NCBI GenBank assembly: GCA_015234465.1
Contig: JADGNA010000006.1
Coordinates: 62,001-126,000, forward strand
Direction of reading: 5' to 3'
DNA length: 64,000 nucleotides
DNA from: Salinibacterium sp.
GTDB taxonomy: Bacteria; Actinomycetota; Actinomycetes; Actinomycetales; Microbacteriaceae
In this document: positions 35,206 to 46,559 of the stretch, in pieces
Numbering within the stretch: the first letter of the stretch is position 1
How the letters are laid out: each line of letters starts with the position of its first letter
Made by a program: the position numbers and the translations under genes
Notes under the pieces: generated by a model
What the model was told of the DNA's origin: nothing
Seen by the model: only the letters and a program-made list of their open reading frames with translations
Databases searched by the model: none

Positions 35206-38200
35206 TCAGCTGAGGCAGGCCGGCCCCAGCAGCGACTTCAGCTCGCCATAGAGGTCGGCCGTGACCGAGACGGGATAGGGAACCTCGAACATCCGTGCCG
35301 TGCTGCCCTTGATGAGCTTGAGGCGCACCTCGGTCTCGCCCGCGTGCCGGATGAGCACGTCGCCCAAGGCCGAGACGACCTCTGTCGTCGCCCGGACCTC
35401 GGGCACCGAGATCATGAGCGGGCCGGAACCGAGGCTCGCCCCCGTGTCGGGGACGAACATGCTGTTCGCGTGGAGGTTCACTCCGTCGTCGCGCTGGCTC
35501 ACGCGGGCGCGGATGACGACGATCGAGTCCGGGGTGAGCCCCGGCGAGAACTCCTGGTAGGTCTTGCCGAGGAACATGACGGTGATCTCGCCGCCGAAGT
35601 CCTCGACCGTGACGAGGCCGTACTGGTTGCCCGAATTGCGGGCGGTGCGATGCTGCACGCTCGTCATGAGCCCGGCGATCGTCACGGTCTCACCGTCGTG
35701 CACGGTCTCGCCCGCGAGGATCTCAGCAATCGTCACGCTCGCGTGCTTTGCCAGCTGGAGCTCCAGGCCCGCCAGCGGATGGTCGGAGACGTACAGTCCC
35801 AGCATCTCGCGCTCGAAGGCGAGCTTGTCGCCCTTCGACCATTCGGGCCGATCCGGCACCGTGTTGGCCGCCTGCGGCTCGTCCCAGAGGTTGTCGAAGT
35901 CGAAACCGACCTGGCCGTTGGCCTCCGCACGCTTCTCGCGCACCGCGGCTTCCGTGGCATCCTCGTGGATCTCGAAGAGCGCCCTGCGCGTGTGGCCGAG
36001 CGAATCGAAGGCGCCCGCCTTGATGAGCGACTCGATCGTGCGCTTGTTGGCAACGCCGATGGGAACCTTCTTGAGGAAGTCGTCGAAGGACGTGAAGCGG
36101 CCCTTCTCCTCACGCGCGCCCCGGATAAGTTCGACGACGGAGAATCCCACGTTGCGAACGGCCCCGAGGCCGAAGCGGATGTCGTCACCGACGGCGGCGA
36201 AGAAGCCGATCGACTCGTTCACGTCGGGCGGGAGCACCTTGATGCCCATGCGGCGGCACTCGTTGAGGTAGATTGCCAGCTTGTCCTTGGAGTCGCCGAC
36301 GCTCGTGAGGAGCGCCGCCATGTACTCGGCGGGATAGTGCGCCTTGAGATAGGCCGTCCAGTAGGAGATGACGCCGTAGGCAGCCGAGTGCGCCTTGTTG
36401 AAGGCGTAGTCGGAGAAGGGCAGCAGGATGTCCCAGAGCGCCTTGATCGCGGGCTCGGAGAAGCCGCGCTCCTTCATGCCGTTGCTGAAGCCCTCATACT
36501 GCTTGTCAAGCTCGGACTTCTTCTTCTTGCCCATCGCGCGCCGCAGGATGTCGGCCTGGCCGAGCGAGAAGCCGGCGACCTTCTGGGCAATGGCCATCAC
36601 CTGCTCCTGGTAGATGATGAGGCCGTAGGTGCCATCGAGGATCTCGCGCAGCGGCTCCTCGAGCTCCGGATGGATCGGAGTGATGTCCTGCAGCCCGTTC
36701 TTGCGCAGCGCGTAGTTCGTGTGGGAGTCGGCGCCCATGGGGCCGGGGCGATAGAGCGCGATGACGGCCGAGACGTCTTCGAAGTTGTCGGGCTTCATGA
36801 GCCGCAGCAGCCCGCGCATGGGGCCACCGTCGAGCTGGAAGACTCCGAGCGTGTCACCCCTCGCCAGCAGTTCGTATGAGTCCGGGTCGTCGAGCGTGAG
36901 GGTCTCGAGGTCGAGTGTCTCGCCGCGGTTGGTCTCGATGTTCTCGAGCGCGTCGGAGATGATCGTGAGGTTTCGCAGCCCGAGGAAGTCCATCTTGATG
37001 AGGCCAAGGGCCTCGCAGGCGGGATAGTCGAACTGGGTGACGATCTGGCCGTCCTGCTCCCGCTTCATGAGCGGGATGATGTCGATCAGCGGATCGCTCG
37101 ACATGATGACGCCCGCGGCGTGCACGCCCCACTGGCGCTTGAGGTTCTCGAGCCCGAGCGCCGTGTCGAAGACGGTCTTGGCCTCGGGATCGGTCTCGAC
37201 GACCGCACGGATGTCTGCGGCCTCCTTGTAGCGAGGGTGCGCCTTGTCGAAGATGCCGGTGAGGGGGATGTCCTTGCCCATGATGGGCGGCGGCATCGCC
37301 TTCGTCAGCTTCTCACCCATACCGAAGGGGAAGCCCAGCACGCGCGAGGAGTCCTTGAGCGCCTGCTTGGCCTTGATGGTGCCGTAGGTGACGATCTGCG
37401 CGACGCGCTCGTCGCCATACTTCTCGGTCACATACTTGATGACCTCGCCGCGGCGACGGTCGTCGAAGTCGACGTCGAAGTCAGGCATCGATACACGGTC
37501 AGGATTCAGGAAGCGCTCGAAGATGAGGCCGTGCTTCAGGGGGTCGAGGTCGGTGATTCGCATCGCGTAGGCGACCATGGAACCCGCACCGGAGCCACGC
37601 CCCGGCCCGACGCGGATGCCGTTCTCCTTCGACCAGTTGATGAAGTCTGCGACGACGAGGAAGTAGCCGGGGAAGCCCATCTGGATGATGACCTGCTTCT
37701 CATACTCCGCCTGGCGCCGGACATCGTCGGGAATTCCGTCCGGATAGCGGTAGTGGAGCCCCTTCTCGACCTCCTTGGCGAACCACGTGTCTTCCGTCTC
37801 GCCCTCGGGCACGGGGAAGCGCGGCATGTAGTTCGCCGACTCATCGAAGGCGACCTCGCAGCGTTCCGCGATCAACAGGGTGTTGTCGCAGGCCTCGGGA
37901 TGGTCACGGAAGAGGGTGCGCATCTGGCTCGCCGACTTGAGGTAGAACTCGTCGGCGTCGAACTTGAAGCGCTTCGGGTCGTCGAGCGTCGTGCCCGACT
38001 GCACGCACAGGAGCGCCGCGTGGCTCGTGGCGTCGTGCGCGTGGGTGTAGTGGAGGTCGTTCGTCGCGACGAGCGGCAGGCCGAGGTCCTTGGCCAGGCG
38101 AAGGAGGTCACTCATGATGCGCCGCTCGATGCCGAGCCCGTGGTCCATGATCTCGGCGAAGAAGTTCTCGCGGCCGAAGATGTCTCGGAAATCTGCGGCG

Positions 38201-38721
38201 GCCTTGACCGCCTCGTCGTACTGTCCGAGACGAAGGCGCGTCTGCACCTCACCGCTCGGGCACCCCGTTGTGGCGATGAGTCCCTTGCCGTACTGCGAGA
38301 GCAGTTCGCGATCCATGCGGGGCTTGAAGTAGTAGCCCTCGAGCGAGGCCTTCGACGAGAGGCGGAAGAGGTTGTGCAGCCCCTCGTTCGTCTCGCTGAG
38401 GAGTGTCATGTGCGTGTAGGCACCCGCGCCCGAGACGTCGTCGCCGCCGCCGTCGCCCCACTTGATTCGGGTCTTGTCACTGCGGTGGGTGCCGGGCGTG
38501 AGGTAGGCCTCGGTGCCGATGATGGGCTTGATTCCCGCCGCCGTCGCGGTCTTCCAGAAGTCGTAGGCGCCGAAGACGTTGCCGTGGTCGGTCACGGCGA
38601 CAGCGGGCATCCCCTGCTCGACCGCCGCCTCGATGAGGGGCTTCACACGGGCCGCTCCATCCAGCATCGAATACTCGCTGTGCACGTGCAGGTGCACGAA
38701 GGAATCGCTGCTCGCGGGCAC
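35206..38721 (-). CDS. dnaE: DNA polymerase III alpha subunit
   Basis: 1171 residues. It is the main replicative polymerase. The N-terminal PHP domain begins VHLHVHSEYSMLDG, the polymerase core has GPGRGSGAGSMVAY and PDFDVDFDD with the catalytic Asp residues, and the C-terminal part has an OB fold (ETVTIAGLMTSVQHR). The GTG start has GGAG about six bases upstream. The length matches DnaE1. A second, damage-related DnaE2 is not seen here. Confidence 0.97.
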   Translation of the reverse strand: MPASSDSFVHLHVHSEYSMLDGAARVKPLIEAAVEQGMPAVAVTDHGNVFGAYDFWKTATAAGIKPIIGTEAYLTPGTHRSDKTRIKWGDGGGDDVSGAGAYTHMTLLSETNEGLHNLFRLSSKASLEGYYFKPRMDRELLSQYGKGLIATTGCPSGEVQTRLRLGQYDEAVKAAADFRDIFGRENFFAEIMDHGLGIERRIMSDLLRLAKDLGLPLVATNDLHYTHAHDATSHAALLCVQSGTTLDDPKRFKFDADEFYLKSASQMRTLFRDHPEACDNTLLIAERCEVAFDESANYMPRFPVPEGETEDTWFAKEVEKGLHYRYPDGIPDDVRRQAEYEKQVIIQMGFPGYFLVVADFINWSKENGIRVGPGRGSGAGSMVAYAMRITDLDPLKHGLIFERFLNPDRVSMPDFDVDFDDRRRGEVIKYVTEKYGDERVAQIVTYGTIKAKQALKDSSRVLGFPFGMGEKLTKAMPPPIMGKDIPLTGIFDKAHPRYKEAADIRAVVETDPEAKTVFDTALGLENLKRQWGVHAAGVIMSSDPLIDIIPLMKREQDGQIVTQFDYPACEALGLIKMDFLGLRNLTIISDALENIETNRGETLDLETLTLDDPDSYELLARGDTLGVFQLDGGPMRGLLRLMKPDNFEDVSAVIALYRPGPMGADSHTNYALRKNGLQDITPIHPELEEPLREILDGTYGLIIYQEQVMAIAQKVAGFSLGQADILRRAMGKKKKSELDKQYEGFSNGMKERGFSEPAIKALWDILLPFSDYAFNKAHSAAYGVISYWTAYLKAHYPAEYMAALLTSVGDSKDKLAIYLNECRRMGIKVLPPDVNESIGFFAAVGDDIRFGLGAVRNVGFSVVELIRGAREEKGRFTSFDDFLKKVPIGVANKRTIESLIKAGAFDSLGHTRRALFEIHEDATEAAVREKRAEANGQVGFDFDNLWDEPQAANTVPDRPEWSKGDKLAFEREMLGLYVSDHPLAGLELQLAKHASVTIAEILAGETVHDGETVTIAGLMTSVQHRTARNSGNQYGLVTVEDFGGEITVMFLGKTYQEFSPGLTPDSIVVIRARVSQRDDGVNLHANSMFVPDTGASLGSGPLMISVPEVRATTEVVSALGDVLIRHAGETEVRLKLIKGSTARMFEVPYPVSVTADLYGELKSLLGPACLS

Positions 38722-38805
38722 TGCTTCTCCGTCTTGTTCAGGCGTCTGCTCGGGTGGTCTCTCAGTCTACGGCCGAGCACCGACGCCGCCGCCCAGCCGC
38801 TCCGA

Positions 38806-39726
38806 TCAGGAGGAGCGGAGCACGTCGAGCGCGTGCTGCAGGTCGGCCGGATACGTGGATTCGAACTCCACCGGCTCGCCGCTCGCGGGGTGGCGGAAGC
38901 CGAGCCGCATGGCGTGAAGCCACTGGCGGGAGAGCTCGAGTCGCGCCGACAGGGTGGGGTCTGCGCCGTACATGGCATCACCGACACAGGGATGCCGCTG
39001 GGCCGCCATGTGCACCCGGATCTGGTGAGTCCGCCCCGTCTCGAGGTGCACCTCGAGCAGCGACGCCGACGGGAAGGCCTCGAGCGTCTCGTAGTGCGTG
39101 ACGGAATCCTTGCCACCGGCCACAACCGCGAACTTCCACGCCGAGGAGGGGTGCCGCCCGATGGGCGCGTCGATCGTTCCCCGCAGCGGGTCAGGGTGCC
39201 CCTGCACGACCGCGTGGTAGACCTTGTCGACCTCGCGATCGTGGAACGCGCGCTTGAGCTCCGAATACGCCCGCTCCGACTTGGCGACGACCATGAGCCC
39301 GCTCGTGCCGGCGTCGAGGCGGTGCACAATGCCCGCGCGCTCGGCCGCCCCCGAGGTCGAGATGCGATAGCCGGCACCCGCGAGGGCGCCGAGCACGGTG
39401 GGTCCGGTCCACCCGACGGAGGGATGCGCGGCGACGCCGACGGGCTTGTCGATCACGACGATGTCGTCATCGTCGTGCACGATGCCGAAACCGGGCACGA
39501 GAGTGGGTTCGATCGTCGGGGCAGAGCGGGGGGTCCATTCGACCTCGAGCCAGGCATCCGCCCTCAGCCGATCGGACTTCGCGACGGGCACGCCGTCGAC
39601 CCGCACTCCCCCGGCCTCGACGACCTCGACCGCGAAGGTGCGGGAGAACCCCATGAGCTTCGACAGGGCGGCATCGACACGCTCCCCCACGAGCCCGTCA
39701 GGTACCGGAAGACTGCGACTCTCCAT
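38806..39726 (-). CDS. RluA-family pseudouridine synthase
   Basis: 306 residues. The N-terminal S4 RNA-binding domain ([18 protein letters not shown], then GGVRVDG) is followed by the RluA catalytic core with Asp in [13 protein letters not shown]. The RluD-like length and order suggest it modifies 23S rRNA, but the site is not readable from sequence. It starts two bases after lspA, a pairing common in many bacteria. Confidence 0.94.
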   Translation of the reverse strand: MESRSLPVPDGLVGERVDAALSKLMGFSRTFAVEVVEAGGVRVDGVPVAKSDRLRADAWLEVEWTPRSAPTIEPTLVPGFGIVHDDDDIVVIDKPVGVAAHPSVGWTGPTVLGALAGAGYRISTSGAAERAGIVHRLDAGTSGLMVVAKSERAYSELKRAFHDREVDKVYHAVVQGHPDPLRGTIDAPIGRHPSSAWKFAVVAGGKDSVTHYETLEAFPSASLLEVHLETGRTHQIRVHMAAQRHPCVGDAMYGADPTLSARLELSRQWLHAMRLGFRHPASGEPVEFESTYPADLQHALDVLRSS

Positions 39727-39728
39727 GA

Positions 39729-40313
39729 TCAGTCGCGCTCGCCATCCGTGCCGGCGTCAACGCCCGCGCCCGCCCTCGACGCGGGGAGCTCGCGGGTGCC
39801 ATCGAGACCGATGCCACGAAGCGTGAGGATCACGAAGAGGCCCATGCTCGACACGATGAAGATGTCGGCGATGTTGAAGATAGCGGGGAAGCCCCAGACC
39901 TCGATGAAGTCGATCACGTGGCCCATGCCGAAGGACGGCTCCCTCACGAGGCGGTCAGTGAGGTTACCGAGCACTCCACCGAGCAGCATCCCGAACACGA
40001 GGGCCCAACTGAGGGCACGGATGCGACGGGCGAGGACCACGATCACGACCGTGACGACCGCAGCCGCGATCGAGAAGATCCAGGTCGCCCCGCTTGCCAG
40101 CGAGAAGGCAGCGCCGGGATTGCGGACGAAGGTGAAATGCAGCAGGTCGCCGAGCACGGGCACGCTCGCACGCTCGGTCAGGGTCGAGACGACCCATGCC
40201 TTGCTGAGCTGGTCTGCACCGTAGACGAGAAGTGCGGTGCAGACCAGCGCGGCGATGGCCTTGAGGCTCAGGCGGGACTGACGAGAGGGAGCGGCCGACT
40301 CAGTTGCCGACAA
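39729..40313 (-). CDS. lspA: Signal peptidase II (lipoprotein)
   Basis: About 194 residues with four membrane segments. The two catalytic Asp lie in GNLTDRLVR and FNIADIFIV. It cleaves prolipoproteins after diacylglyceryl transfer. The start is doubtful: the TTG at 40313 lies within the end of wag31 and gives a sensible N-terminus, but there is no clear Shine-Dalgarno. A C-terminal tail of about 25 residues is hydrophilic. Confidence 0.93.
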   Translation of the reverse strand: MSATESAAPSRQSRLSLKAIAALVCTALLVYGADQLSKAWVVSTLTERASVPVLGDLLHFTFVRNPGAAFSLASGATWIFSIAAAVVTVVIVVLARRIRALSWALVFGMLLGGVLGNLTDRLVREPSFGMGHVIDFIEVWGFPAIFNIADIFIVSSMGLFVILTLRGIGLDGTRELPASRAGAGVDAGTDGERD

Positions 40314-41037
40314 AGCCCTGGTAGCTGGCGGGCGGCTGGTTGGCCGGCACGCCGTAGTCGCCGCCACCGAAGTCACCCGATGCCTGGGGAGCGCTCGCTC
40401 CCGTGTTCACGGCGTCGACGGACTCGAGCTCGCGCAGCTGCCCCTCGATGTAGCTCTTGAGGTTGCTGCGGTAGTCGCGCTCGAAGGAACGGAGCTCCTC
40501 GATCTGCGACTCGAGCGCCGTGCGCTGCTGCTCAAGCTCGGTGACCTTGCGGCCGTGCTCGGCCTCGGCCTCGGAGATGAGGCGTGCTGCGGTCGACTGG
40601 CCCTCGGCGATGAGTGCATCGCGCTTCTCGATGCCCTCGCGGACGTGCTCCTCGTGCAGGCGGCGAGCCAGCTGGAGGAGGTTGTTGGTGCTGCCGGTCT
40701 CGTCGAAGGCGGGAGCCGCCTCGGCCGCAGGGGCCGGTGCCGGCGCCGCTGCGACGGGCGCGACGGGCTCGGGAGCAGGAGCAGCCACGGGCTCGGTGTA
40801 GCTCGGCGCGGCCGCGGCGGCCTGCTGCTGCTCGCCACCACCGCTGCGCTGGAGCTCAGAGATGCGCGACTCGCTCGCCACGAGACGCTGGCGCAGTTCC
40901 TCGTTCTCCTGGCCTAGGCGACGAAGCTCGACGACGACCTCGTCGAGGAAGTCATCCACCTCGTCCTGGTCGTAGCCCTCGCGGAACTTGGTCGGCTGGA
41001 ACCGCTTGTTGACTACGTCTTCAGGCGTAAGGGCCAT
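40300..41037 (-). CDS. wag31: DivIVA / Wag31 polar growth protein
   Basis: 245 residues from MALTPEDV, with GAGG upstream. The N-terminal DivIVA lipid-binding domain (DVVNKRFQPTKFREGYDQ) is followed by a coiled coil to about 70, an Ala/Pro-rich linker at about 75-115, and a second long coiled coil to about 205. It gathers at poles and septa and directs tip growth in rod-shaped actinobacteria. It is in the conserved position after yggT. Confidence 0.95.
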   Translation of the reverse strand: MALTPEDVVNKRFQPTKFREGYDQDEVDDFLDEVVVELRRLGQENEELRQRLVASESRISELQRSGGGEQQQAAAAAPSYTEPVAAPAPEPVAPVAAAPAPAPAAEAAPAFDETGSTNNLLQLARRLHEEHVREGIEKRDALIAEGQSTAARLISEAEAEHGRKVTELEQQRTALESQIEELRSFERDYRSNLKSYIEGQLRELESVDAVNTGASAPQASGDFGGGDYGVPANQPPASYQGFVGN

Positions 41038-41153
41038 TCTCGTCACCTCTGAAAATTCTCTTGTCGATCGACAGTGCCGTCGAGCGTGAACGCTATCAGT
41101 GCCTGCTGTCCACCCACTGGGCTGACCGAAGGGCGCAGCGGACGATCACTAGA

Positions 41154-41465
41154 TTACAGGTAAGCCGCCAATTGGCGACCCCAAGAGACGACATAGAGCA
41201 ACACCAACACCACGAGCATCACGATGCTCCAGGCGAAATCGAGCGAGATGCCACCGAAGCGAACGGGAGGCACGAGTCGCCGGGTGAAGAGCACTGGTGG
41301 ATCCGTCAGCGTGTAGACACCCTCGGCGACCACGAGCAGTGCGCCCGTCGGCCGCCACCGCGGGGAGAACACGGTCACGAGCTCGAGCACGAACCGTGCC
41401 CACATCACCAGGAAGTAGACGAACAGGGCCATGTAGGCGATTGTGAGCAGAACGACGAGGATCAT
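41154..41465 (-). CDS. YggT-family membrane protein
   Basis: 103 residues, two or more membrane helices (1-30 and 78-98) with the family's FTRRLVPPVRFGGISLDF in the middle. Function is not established; in dcw clusters it often lies between sepF and divIVA, which suggests a role at the division site. An AGGTGG site lies just before the ATG. Confidence 0.9.
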   Translation of the reverse strand: MILVVLLTIAYMALFVYFLVMWARFVLELVTVFSPRWRPTGALLVVAEGVYTLTDPPVLFTRRLVPPVRFGGISLDFAWSIVMLVVLVLLYVVSWGRQLAAYL

Positions 41466-41602
41466 GGACCACCTGGGGATGCAGAGGGAGAGCCCGCCCC
41501 GCTCCGTCGCCGCTCAAGGGCGGCCCGGGAGTCGGGATGCGACGGGGCGCGAGGCCCGACGGGCGGAACGCCGCGCGGCAATTCTATTGCCGTAGCGAGA
41601 GC

Positions 41603-42094
41603 CTACTGCTGGCCGTACAGCGCCTCTGCGTCATCACTGTGACCCTGGTCACCGCTGACGGCGACGTGGGCGGGCGACAGCAGGAAGACCTTCGAGGTCA
41701 CACGCTCGATCTTGCCGTAGAGGCCCTGCGAGAGGCCACTCGCGAAGTCGACGAGGCGACGCGCATCCGGCTCACTCATCTGGGACAGGTTGATGATGAC
41801 CGGGATGCCCTCGCGGAAGCTCTCTGCGATGACCTGGGCGTCCTTGTACTGGCGGGGGTGGACAGTGAGGATCTCGTTCATTTCAGTGGGTCCCACCACT
41901 CGAGCGGGCGCGGGGCGACGAAGAGGCGTCACGGGCGCACGCTGGGCTGAATTCTGGGCAGGAACAGGAGCGGGCGCCGGGGCGGCGTGCTGCTGGACCG
42001 GGGCAGGCGCAGCGTTGGCCGGCTGCTCCTCGTAGTCGAATTCCTCATCGGCAAGGCCGAGGTACACCATCGTCTTGCGAAGTGGATTAGCCAT
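41603..42094 (-). CDS. sepF: Cell division protein SepF
   Basis: 163 residues. The N-terminal amphipathic helix ([14 protein letters not shown]) binds membrane, a Pro/Ala-rich linker of about 45 residues follows, and the C-terminal SepF domain has [17 protein letters not shown] sequence and [19 protein letters not shown]. In Actinobacteria, which lack FtsA, SepF is the membrane anchor of FtsZ. GGAGG precedes the ATG. Confidence 0.95.
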   Translation of the reverse strand: MANPLRKTMVYLGLADEEFDYEEQPANAAPAPVQQHAAPAPAPVPAQNSAQRAPVTPLRRPAPARVVGPTEMNEILTVHPRQYKDAQVIAESFREGIPVIINLSQMSEPDARRLVDFASGLSQGLYGKIERVTSKVFLLSPAHVAVSGDQGHSDDAEALYGQQ

Positions 42095-42135
42095 TGGTTC
42101 TGAGCCTCCTGGTCGTTGCGCGTCTCGTCTTGAGA

Positions 42136-42843
42136 TTAACCCGGCGTCGGCCGGTTTCCCGTGATTGCCGTGCCGATCCTGAGGTGTGTCGCGCCCTCGC
42201 GGATGGCGGCGGCATAGTCGTGCGACATGCCCGCAGAGATCGCATCGGCGTGGGGCGCGAGCCGCCGCACCCGCTCCGAGGCCTCACGCACCCGCGCGAA
42301 CGCCGAGGCGGGATCCTCATCGAGGGGAGCCACCGCCATGACACCGCGCAGGCGCAGGGCCTCGCTCTCGAGGACCCTCTCGACGAGGGCCTCGAGGTCG
42401 GGTTCCGCGACGCCACCGCGGCCGGGGTCATCGGTCAGGTTGAGCTGCACGAAACACTCCACGACACGGCCATCGTCGCGCGAGAGCGCGTCGACCAGCG
42501 ACGCGCGATCGACGGAGTGGATGACATCCGCGTACTGGCGCACTGCCTTTGCCTTCTTGCCCTGCAGCTGGCCGACGAAATGCCAGCGGAGCCCCGCGTC
42601 GCCGAGTTCGGCGAACTTCTCCTGCGCCTCCTGGTGCCGGTTCTCCCCCACGTCGCGCACGCCGAGCTGCGAGAGCTGCCGCATGAGCGAGACGGGGTGG
42701 AACTTCGTGACGACGATGAGCGTGATGTCATCGGCGCTGCGACCGGCGGATGCCGCGGCATCCGCGATTCCAGACCGCACCGCGTCGAGACGCTCGGCGA
42801 GCCGAGGGTCTGGAGTCGATGACAGTGGGTCGGGAACCGTCAC
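42136..42843 (-). CDS. YggS-family PLP homeostasis protein
   Basis: 235 residues. The PLP-binding Lys is Lys47 in VVTKFHPV. Fold type III alanine-racemase-like barrel: [11 protein letters not shown] and [10 protein letters not shown] fit the family. It controls pyridoxal phosphate balance and has no known enzyme reaction. The GTG start overlaps the ftsZ stop (GTGA), so it is coupled to ftsZ. Confidence 0.95.
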   Translation of the reverse strand: MTVPDPLSSTPDPRLAERLDAVRSGIADAAASAGRSADDITLIVVTKFHPVSLMRQLSQLGVRDVGENRHQEAQEKFAELGDAGLRWHFVGQLQGKKAKAVRQYADVIHSVDRASLVDALSRDDGRVVECFVQLNLTDDPGRGGVAEPDLEALVERVLESEALRLRGVMAVAPLDEDPASAFARVREASERVRRLAPHADAISAGMSHDYAAAIREGATHLRIGTAITGNRPTPG

Positions 42844-44006
42844 TTCAGGAAGTCGGGGATGTCGAGACTGTCGTTATTGTCGTCGAACACCGGGTCGCTG
42901 GGCGCCTTGGGGAGCTCCGGCTCAGCGGACCAGTTCGAGGACGGGGAGCCCTCTCGCTCGGATGACGATGAGGACGAGGACGAGTTGGCAGCAGGCGCCG
43001 AATCCTCGGAGGACGGATCGACGAAGTTCGAGCGGTGGCCCTGGCGCTTGATGACGGGTTCTCCCCCATCGAAGCCAGCCGCGATGACCGTGACGCGAAC
43101 CTCGTCGCCGAGCGTGTCGTCGATGACGGCACCGAAGATGATGTTGGCCTCGGGGTGGACCGCCTCCTGCACGAGCTTCGCTGCGTCATTGATCTCGAAG
43201 ATGCCGAGGTTCGAGCCACCCTGCACAGAGAGCAGCACACCGTGGGCGCCATCGATGCTCGCCTCGAGCAGGGGGGACGCGACGGCAAGCTCGGCAGCCT
43301 TGATGGCCCGATCGGCACCCCGGGAGGAGCCGATGCCCATGAGCGCGGAACCGGCGCCCTGCATGACCGACTTGACGTCGGCGAAGTCGAGGTTGATGAG
43401 GCCGGGGGTCGTGATGAGGTCCGTGATGCCCTGGACACCCGCGAGGAGCACCTGGTCTGCCGTCGCGAAGGCCTCGAGGAAGCTGATGCCGCGGTCGCTG
43501 ATCTCGAGCAGGCGGTCGTTGGGCACGACGATGAGGGTGTCGACCTCGCTCTTGAGCGCGGCGATGCCGAGCTCGGCCTGGGCCGCGCGACGCTTGCCCT
43601 CGAAGCCGAAGGGGCGCGTCACGACACCGATGGTCAGCGCACCGATCGACTTGGCAATGCGTGCGACGACTGGCGCGCCGCCCGTGCCGGTACCGCCGCC
43701 CTCGCCCGCCGTGACGAAGACCATGTCGGCGCCCGCGAGGGCCTCCTCGATCTCATCCGCGTGGTCCTCCGCCGCGCGGCGACCCACCTCGGGGTCGGCT
43801 CCGGCGCCGAGGCCGCGTGTCAGTTCGCGGCCGACATCGAGCTTGACGTCGGCGTCGCTCATGAGCAGAGCCTGCGCGTCGGTGTTGATGGCGATGAACT
43901 CGACTCCGCGGAGTCCGAGCTCGATCATGCGGTTCACCGCATTCACGCCGCCGCCGCCGATGCCGACGACCTTGATCACGGCGAGATAGTTCTGGTTTGT
44001 TGACAC
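42840..44006 (-). CDS. ftsZ: Cell division protein FtsZ
   Basis: 388 residues. Tubulin-like GTPase that forms the division ring. The GTP-binding motif GGGTGTG is at 103-109, the T7 loop region is [11 protein letters not shown], and the conserved C-terminal peptide DIPDFLK (binding SepF) ends the protein. GGAGG lies upstream of the ATG. The 156 bases before it contain a CATAACTT that could be a separate -10. Confidence 0.98.
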   Translation of the reverse strand: MSTNQNYLAVIKVVGIGGGGVNAVNRMIELGLRGVEFIAINTDAQALLMSDADVKLDVGRELTRGLGAGADPEVGRRAAEDHADEIEEALAGADMVFVTAGEGGGTGTGGAPVVARIAKSIGALTIGVVTRPFGFEGKRRAAQAELGIAALKSEVDTLIVVPNDRLLEISDRGISFLEAFATADQVLLAGVQGITDLITTPGLINLDFADVKSVMQGAGSALMGIGSSRGADRAIKAAELAVASPLLEASIDGAHGVLLSVQGGSNLGIFEINDAAKLVQEAVHPEANIIFGAVIDDTLGDEVRVTVIAAGFDGGEPVIKRQGHRSNFVDPSSEDSAPAANSSSSSSSSEREGSPSSNWSAEPELPKAPSDPVFDDNNDSLDIPDFLK

Positions 44007-44162
44007 GTCGGCCTCCGCTGGAAACTCTCAACCTCTAGTAGAAGCTTAAAGTTATGCTCAGTATGTATTTCCTGAATGCGACGCTATGCGCGTCACGCGT
44101 CGCTTTCCCTCACTCGCGGGGCGTGTCGCGAAAAGAACGACCAAACTCGCAGGAACGGGGCG

Positions 44163-45155
44163 TCAGAGCGGGCGTACGACGGCACTGAGGGGCGCCGTCA
44201 CGTCGAACTCGACCGAGGCGCCGGGGTCGTGCGCCGCCATGAGTCGTTCGAGCACGCGCGCCTTGAGCTCCGCGCGGTCGGCGCTCCCCCAGACGATGCG
44301 CTGGCCGACGCCTGCCAGCTTGAGGGTCACATCGTCCATCGTCGTCGCCGATACCTGGTCGACCTGCGGCAGGAGGGGCTCGGGCAGGGCCAGGAGCACC
44401 TCGATGATGGCGTCGAAGACGTCACCGCCGATCTCCTCCTCCTCCACCTCCACGAGCGGCACGCCCGCCGGACGAGCCTCGGTGCGCTCGATCTCGACGC
44501 CCGCCGGATCCACCAGCACGTAACCGTCCGACGCCATGACGGATGCCACGGGCTGCCGCTCGACGACATGGATGACGAGGGTGTGCGGCGGGACCGCCTC
44601 CGTGACGTAGCTGCGGATGAGCGGAAACTCCGAGAGGTCGTCCGTGAGCTTGTCGAAGTCGAGCAGCGCAAGGGGCGTGCCCAGCTGGGAATCGACCGCC
44701 TCGCTCAGCTGCTCGGCATCGAGGCGCGCGGTGCCCGTCACCCTGATCTCCTGCAGAGCCAACAGCGGCGAGTACACGGCGACAGCGATGAGCGTGGCGA
44801 ACACCGTGACGACGCCGCCAGCTGCGATCCAGGCCATACGGCGGTTTCGGGCGCGACGCGTGAAACGGCGCACCTCGGAACGTTCGAACCGTCGCCGCTC
44901 GGCTGCGGCCCTCCGTGCGTCGCGGCGAGCCGCGCGCGCGCTGGCCCTCGCTTCCTTCGCCGCGAGTTCTGCCTCACTCGGCTCGGGACGTTGCCGCGTT
45001 CGCTTCGCCGGGCGCGGCTCCCGCGGCTCCCGCTGGGCTCGCTTCGGGAGACTCGGCAGTTTGCTGATCCGCGCCTTCACCACGTGCCGCGGTTCCGTGT
45101 CCTCCTCCACGGGAGGAGCGGGTGGGCGCGGGTCGAAGCCGTCAGGCCGTTTCAT
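44163..45155 (-). CDS. ftsQ: Cell division protein FtsQ
   Basis: 330 residues from the ATG at 45155, which overlaps the murC stop by 14 bases. A basic, Arg-rich cytoplasmic part of about 110 residues is followed by a membrane segment ([21 protein letters not shown]) and the POTRA domain ([17 protein letters not shown]), then the FtsQ domain. The long basic N-terminus is usual in Actinobacteria. It links early and late division proteins. Confidence 0.92.
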   Translation of the reverse strand: MKRPDGFDPRPPAPPVEEDTEPRHVVKARISKLPSLPKRAQREPREPRPAKRTRQRPEPSEAELAAKEARASARAARRDARRAAAERRRFERSEVRRFTRRARNRRMAWIAAGGVVTVFATLIAVAVYSPLLALQEIRVTGTARLDAEQLSEAVDSQLGTPLALLDFDKLTDDLSEFPLIRSYVTEAVPPHTLVIHVVERQPVASVMASDGYVLVDPAGVEIERTEARPAGVPLVEVEEEEIGGDVFDAIIEVLLALPEPLLPQVDQVSATTMDDVTLKLAGVGQRIVWGSADRAELKARVLERLMAAHDPGASVEFDVTAPLSAVVRPL

Positions 45156-46554
45156 CCACCTGCTGGTTCCGCTCAAGTGCAGCAAGGAGCTGCGGGATGA
45201 TGAGGTGGATGTCTCCCCCGCCCATGGGAATCAGGATGTCGCCGGGCCGTGCAATGCTCGCGGCGTACTCGACCGCCTCGGACCAGTCCTCGATGTACTG
45301 CGCGGCGGAGGCATCCGAGAAGCGCTCCGTGATGAGCCTGCCCGTGACGCCCGGGATCGGTTCCTGTCGCGCGGGATAGATCGGCACGACGATCGTGTGG
45401 TCGGCGAGGCGCTCGAGCGTGTCGGCGAACTCCTGCGCCATGTCCTGCGTGCGCGTGAAGAGGTGGGGCTGGAAGACGGGGATGAGTCGACCGGTGCCGA
45501 CGACTCCGCGGGCACCCGACAGTGCCGCATCCACCTCGGTGGGGTGGTGGGCGAAGTCGTCGAAGACCCGCACTCCCCCGACCTCGCCGCGGAACTCGAA
45601 TCGGCGCTCGGCTCCCGCGAAGTGTGACAGCGCCTCCATCGAGGCCGCAGCATCGAGACCGAGCCCGACGAGCACGGCGAATGTGCCGGCCGCATTGAGG
45701 GCGTTGTGGAGTCCCGCGACGGCCAGCGTGACCCGGTGCTCCTCCCCCGACCAGGACAGCGTGAACGCCACCTGCGGGCCCGTGTCGACGGCATGGATGC
45801 GCACATCCGCGTTCTCCGACATGCCGAAGGTGAGCACCCGGCGCGCTGAGAGGCGCGAGGTGATCGCACGCGCACCGGGATCATCCGCCGAGATGACGAC
45901 GAGCTCGCTCGCGGTCTCGGCGAAACGCACGAACGCCTGCTCGAAGGCCTCACGTGATCCGAAGTGGTCGAGGTGGTCGGGGTCGACGTTCGTGATGAGC
46001 GCGACCGCGGTGTCGTAAAGGAGGAAGGAGCCGTCGGACTCATCGGCCTCAACCACGAAGATGTCGCCCTCGCCGTGGGACGAGCTCGTGCCGAGTTCCC
46101 GGATCACGCCGCCGTTGACGAAGCTCGGCGCTGCCCCGAGCCTGAGCAGCGCGGAGACGAGCATCGCGGTGGAGGTGGTCTTGCCGTGCGCACCCGCGAC
46201 GGCAACGAGGCGGGAATCGCGCGTGAGCCATGCCAGCGCCTGGGCGCGGTGGAGCGCAGGGATGCCGCGCTCGCGCGCCGCGAGGTACTCGGGATTCGAC
46301 TCCGAGATCGCGCCCGTGACCACAAGGGCATCGACCTCGCCGACGTTCGCGGCATCATGGCCGATCGCGACGGGGATACCCCGCTCGCGAAGGGAGTCGA
46401 CCGTCGCGCCCTCGCGGGAATCTGAACCCGTGACGGCGATGCCCTGCTCATGGAACATGGCGGCGATCCCGCTCATGCCGGCACCGCCGATGCCGACGAA
46501 GTGCACGGAGCCGAGGCGAGCGGGAACGGGGGTGGAGAAATCCGACTTGATCAT
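45142..46554 (-). CDS. murC: UDP-N-acetylmuramate-L-alanine ligase
   Basis: 470 residues, normal length. It adds the first amino acid to UDP-MurNAc. The ATP site GAHGKTT is at 121-127, with [27 protein letters not shown], the RRFE of [21 protein letters not shown] and FQPHLFTRT: all three domains and their catalytic motifs are complete. It is therefore a good control for the degeneration seen in murD and murF of the same operon. Confidence 0.97.
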   Translation of the reverse strand: MIKSDFSTPVPARLGSVHFVGIGGAGMSGIAAMFHEQGIAVTGSDSREGATVDSLRERGIPVAIGHDAANVGEVDALVVTGAISESNPEYLAARERGIPALHRAQALAWLTRDSRLVAVAGAHGKTTSTAMLVSALLRLGAAPSFVNGGVIRELGTSSSHGEGDIFVVEADESDGSFLLYDTAVALITNVDPDHLDHFGSREAFEQAFVRFAETASELVVISADDPGARAITSRLSARRVLTFGMSENADVRIHAVDTGPQVAFTLSWSGEEHRVTLAVAGLHNALNAAGTFAVLVGLGLDAAASMEALSHFAGAERRFEFRGEVGGVRVFDDFAHHPTEVDAALSGARGVVGTGRLIPVFQPHLFTRTQDMAQEFADTLERLADHTIVVPIYPARQEPIPGVTGRLITERFSDASAAQYIEDWSEAVEYAASIARPGDILIPMGGGDIHLIIPQLLAALERNQQVDETA

Positions 46555-46559
46555 CGTGC

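Noticed and set aside
37120..40224. A 1034-codon open frame on the plus strand opposite dnaE, the rluA-family gene and lspA
   Set aside because: It is antisense to three certain genes, has no family resemblance and shows the composition expected of a shadow frame in high-GC DNA.
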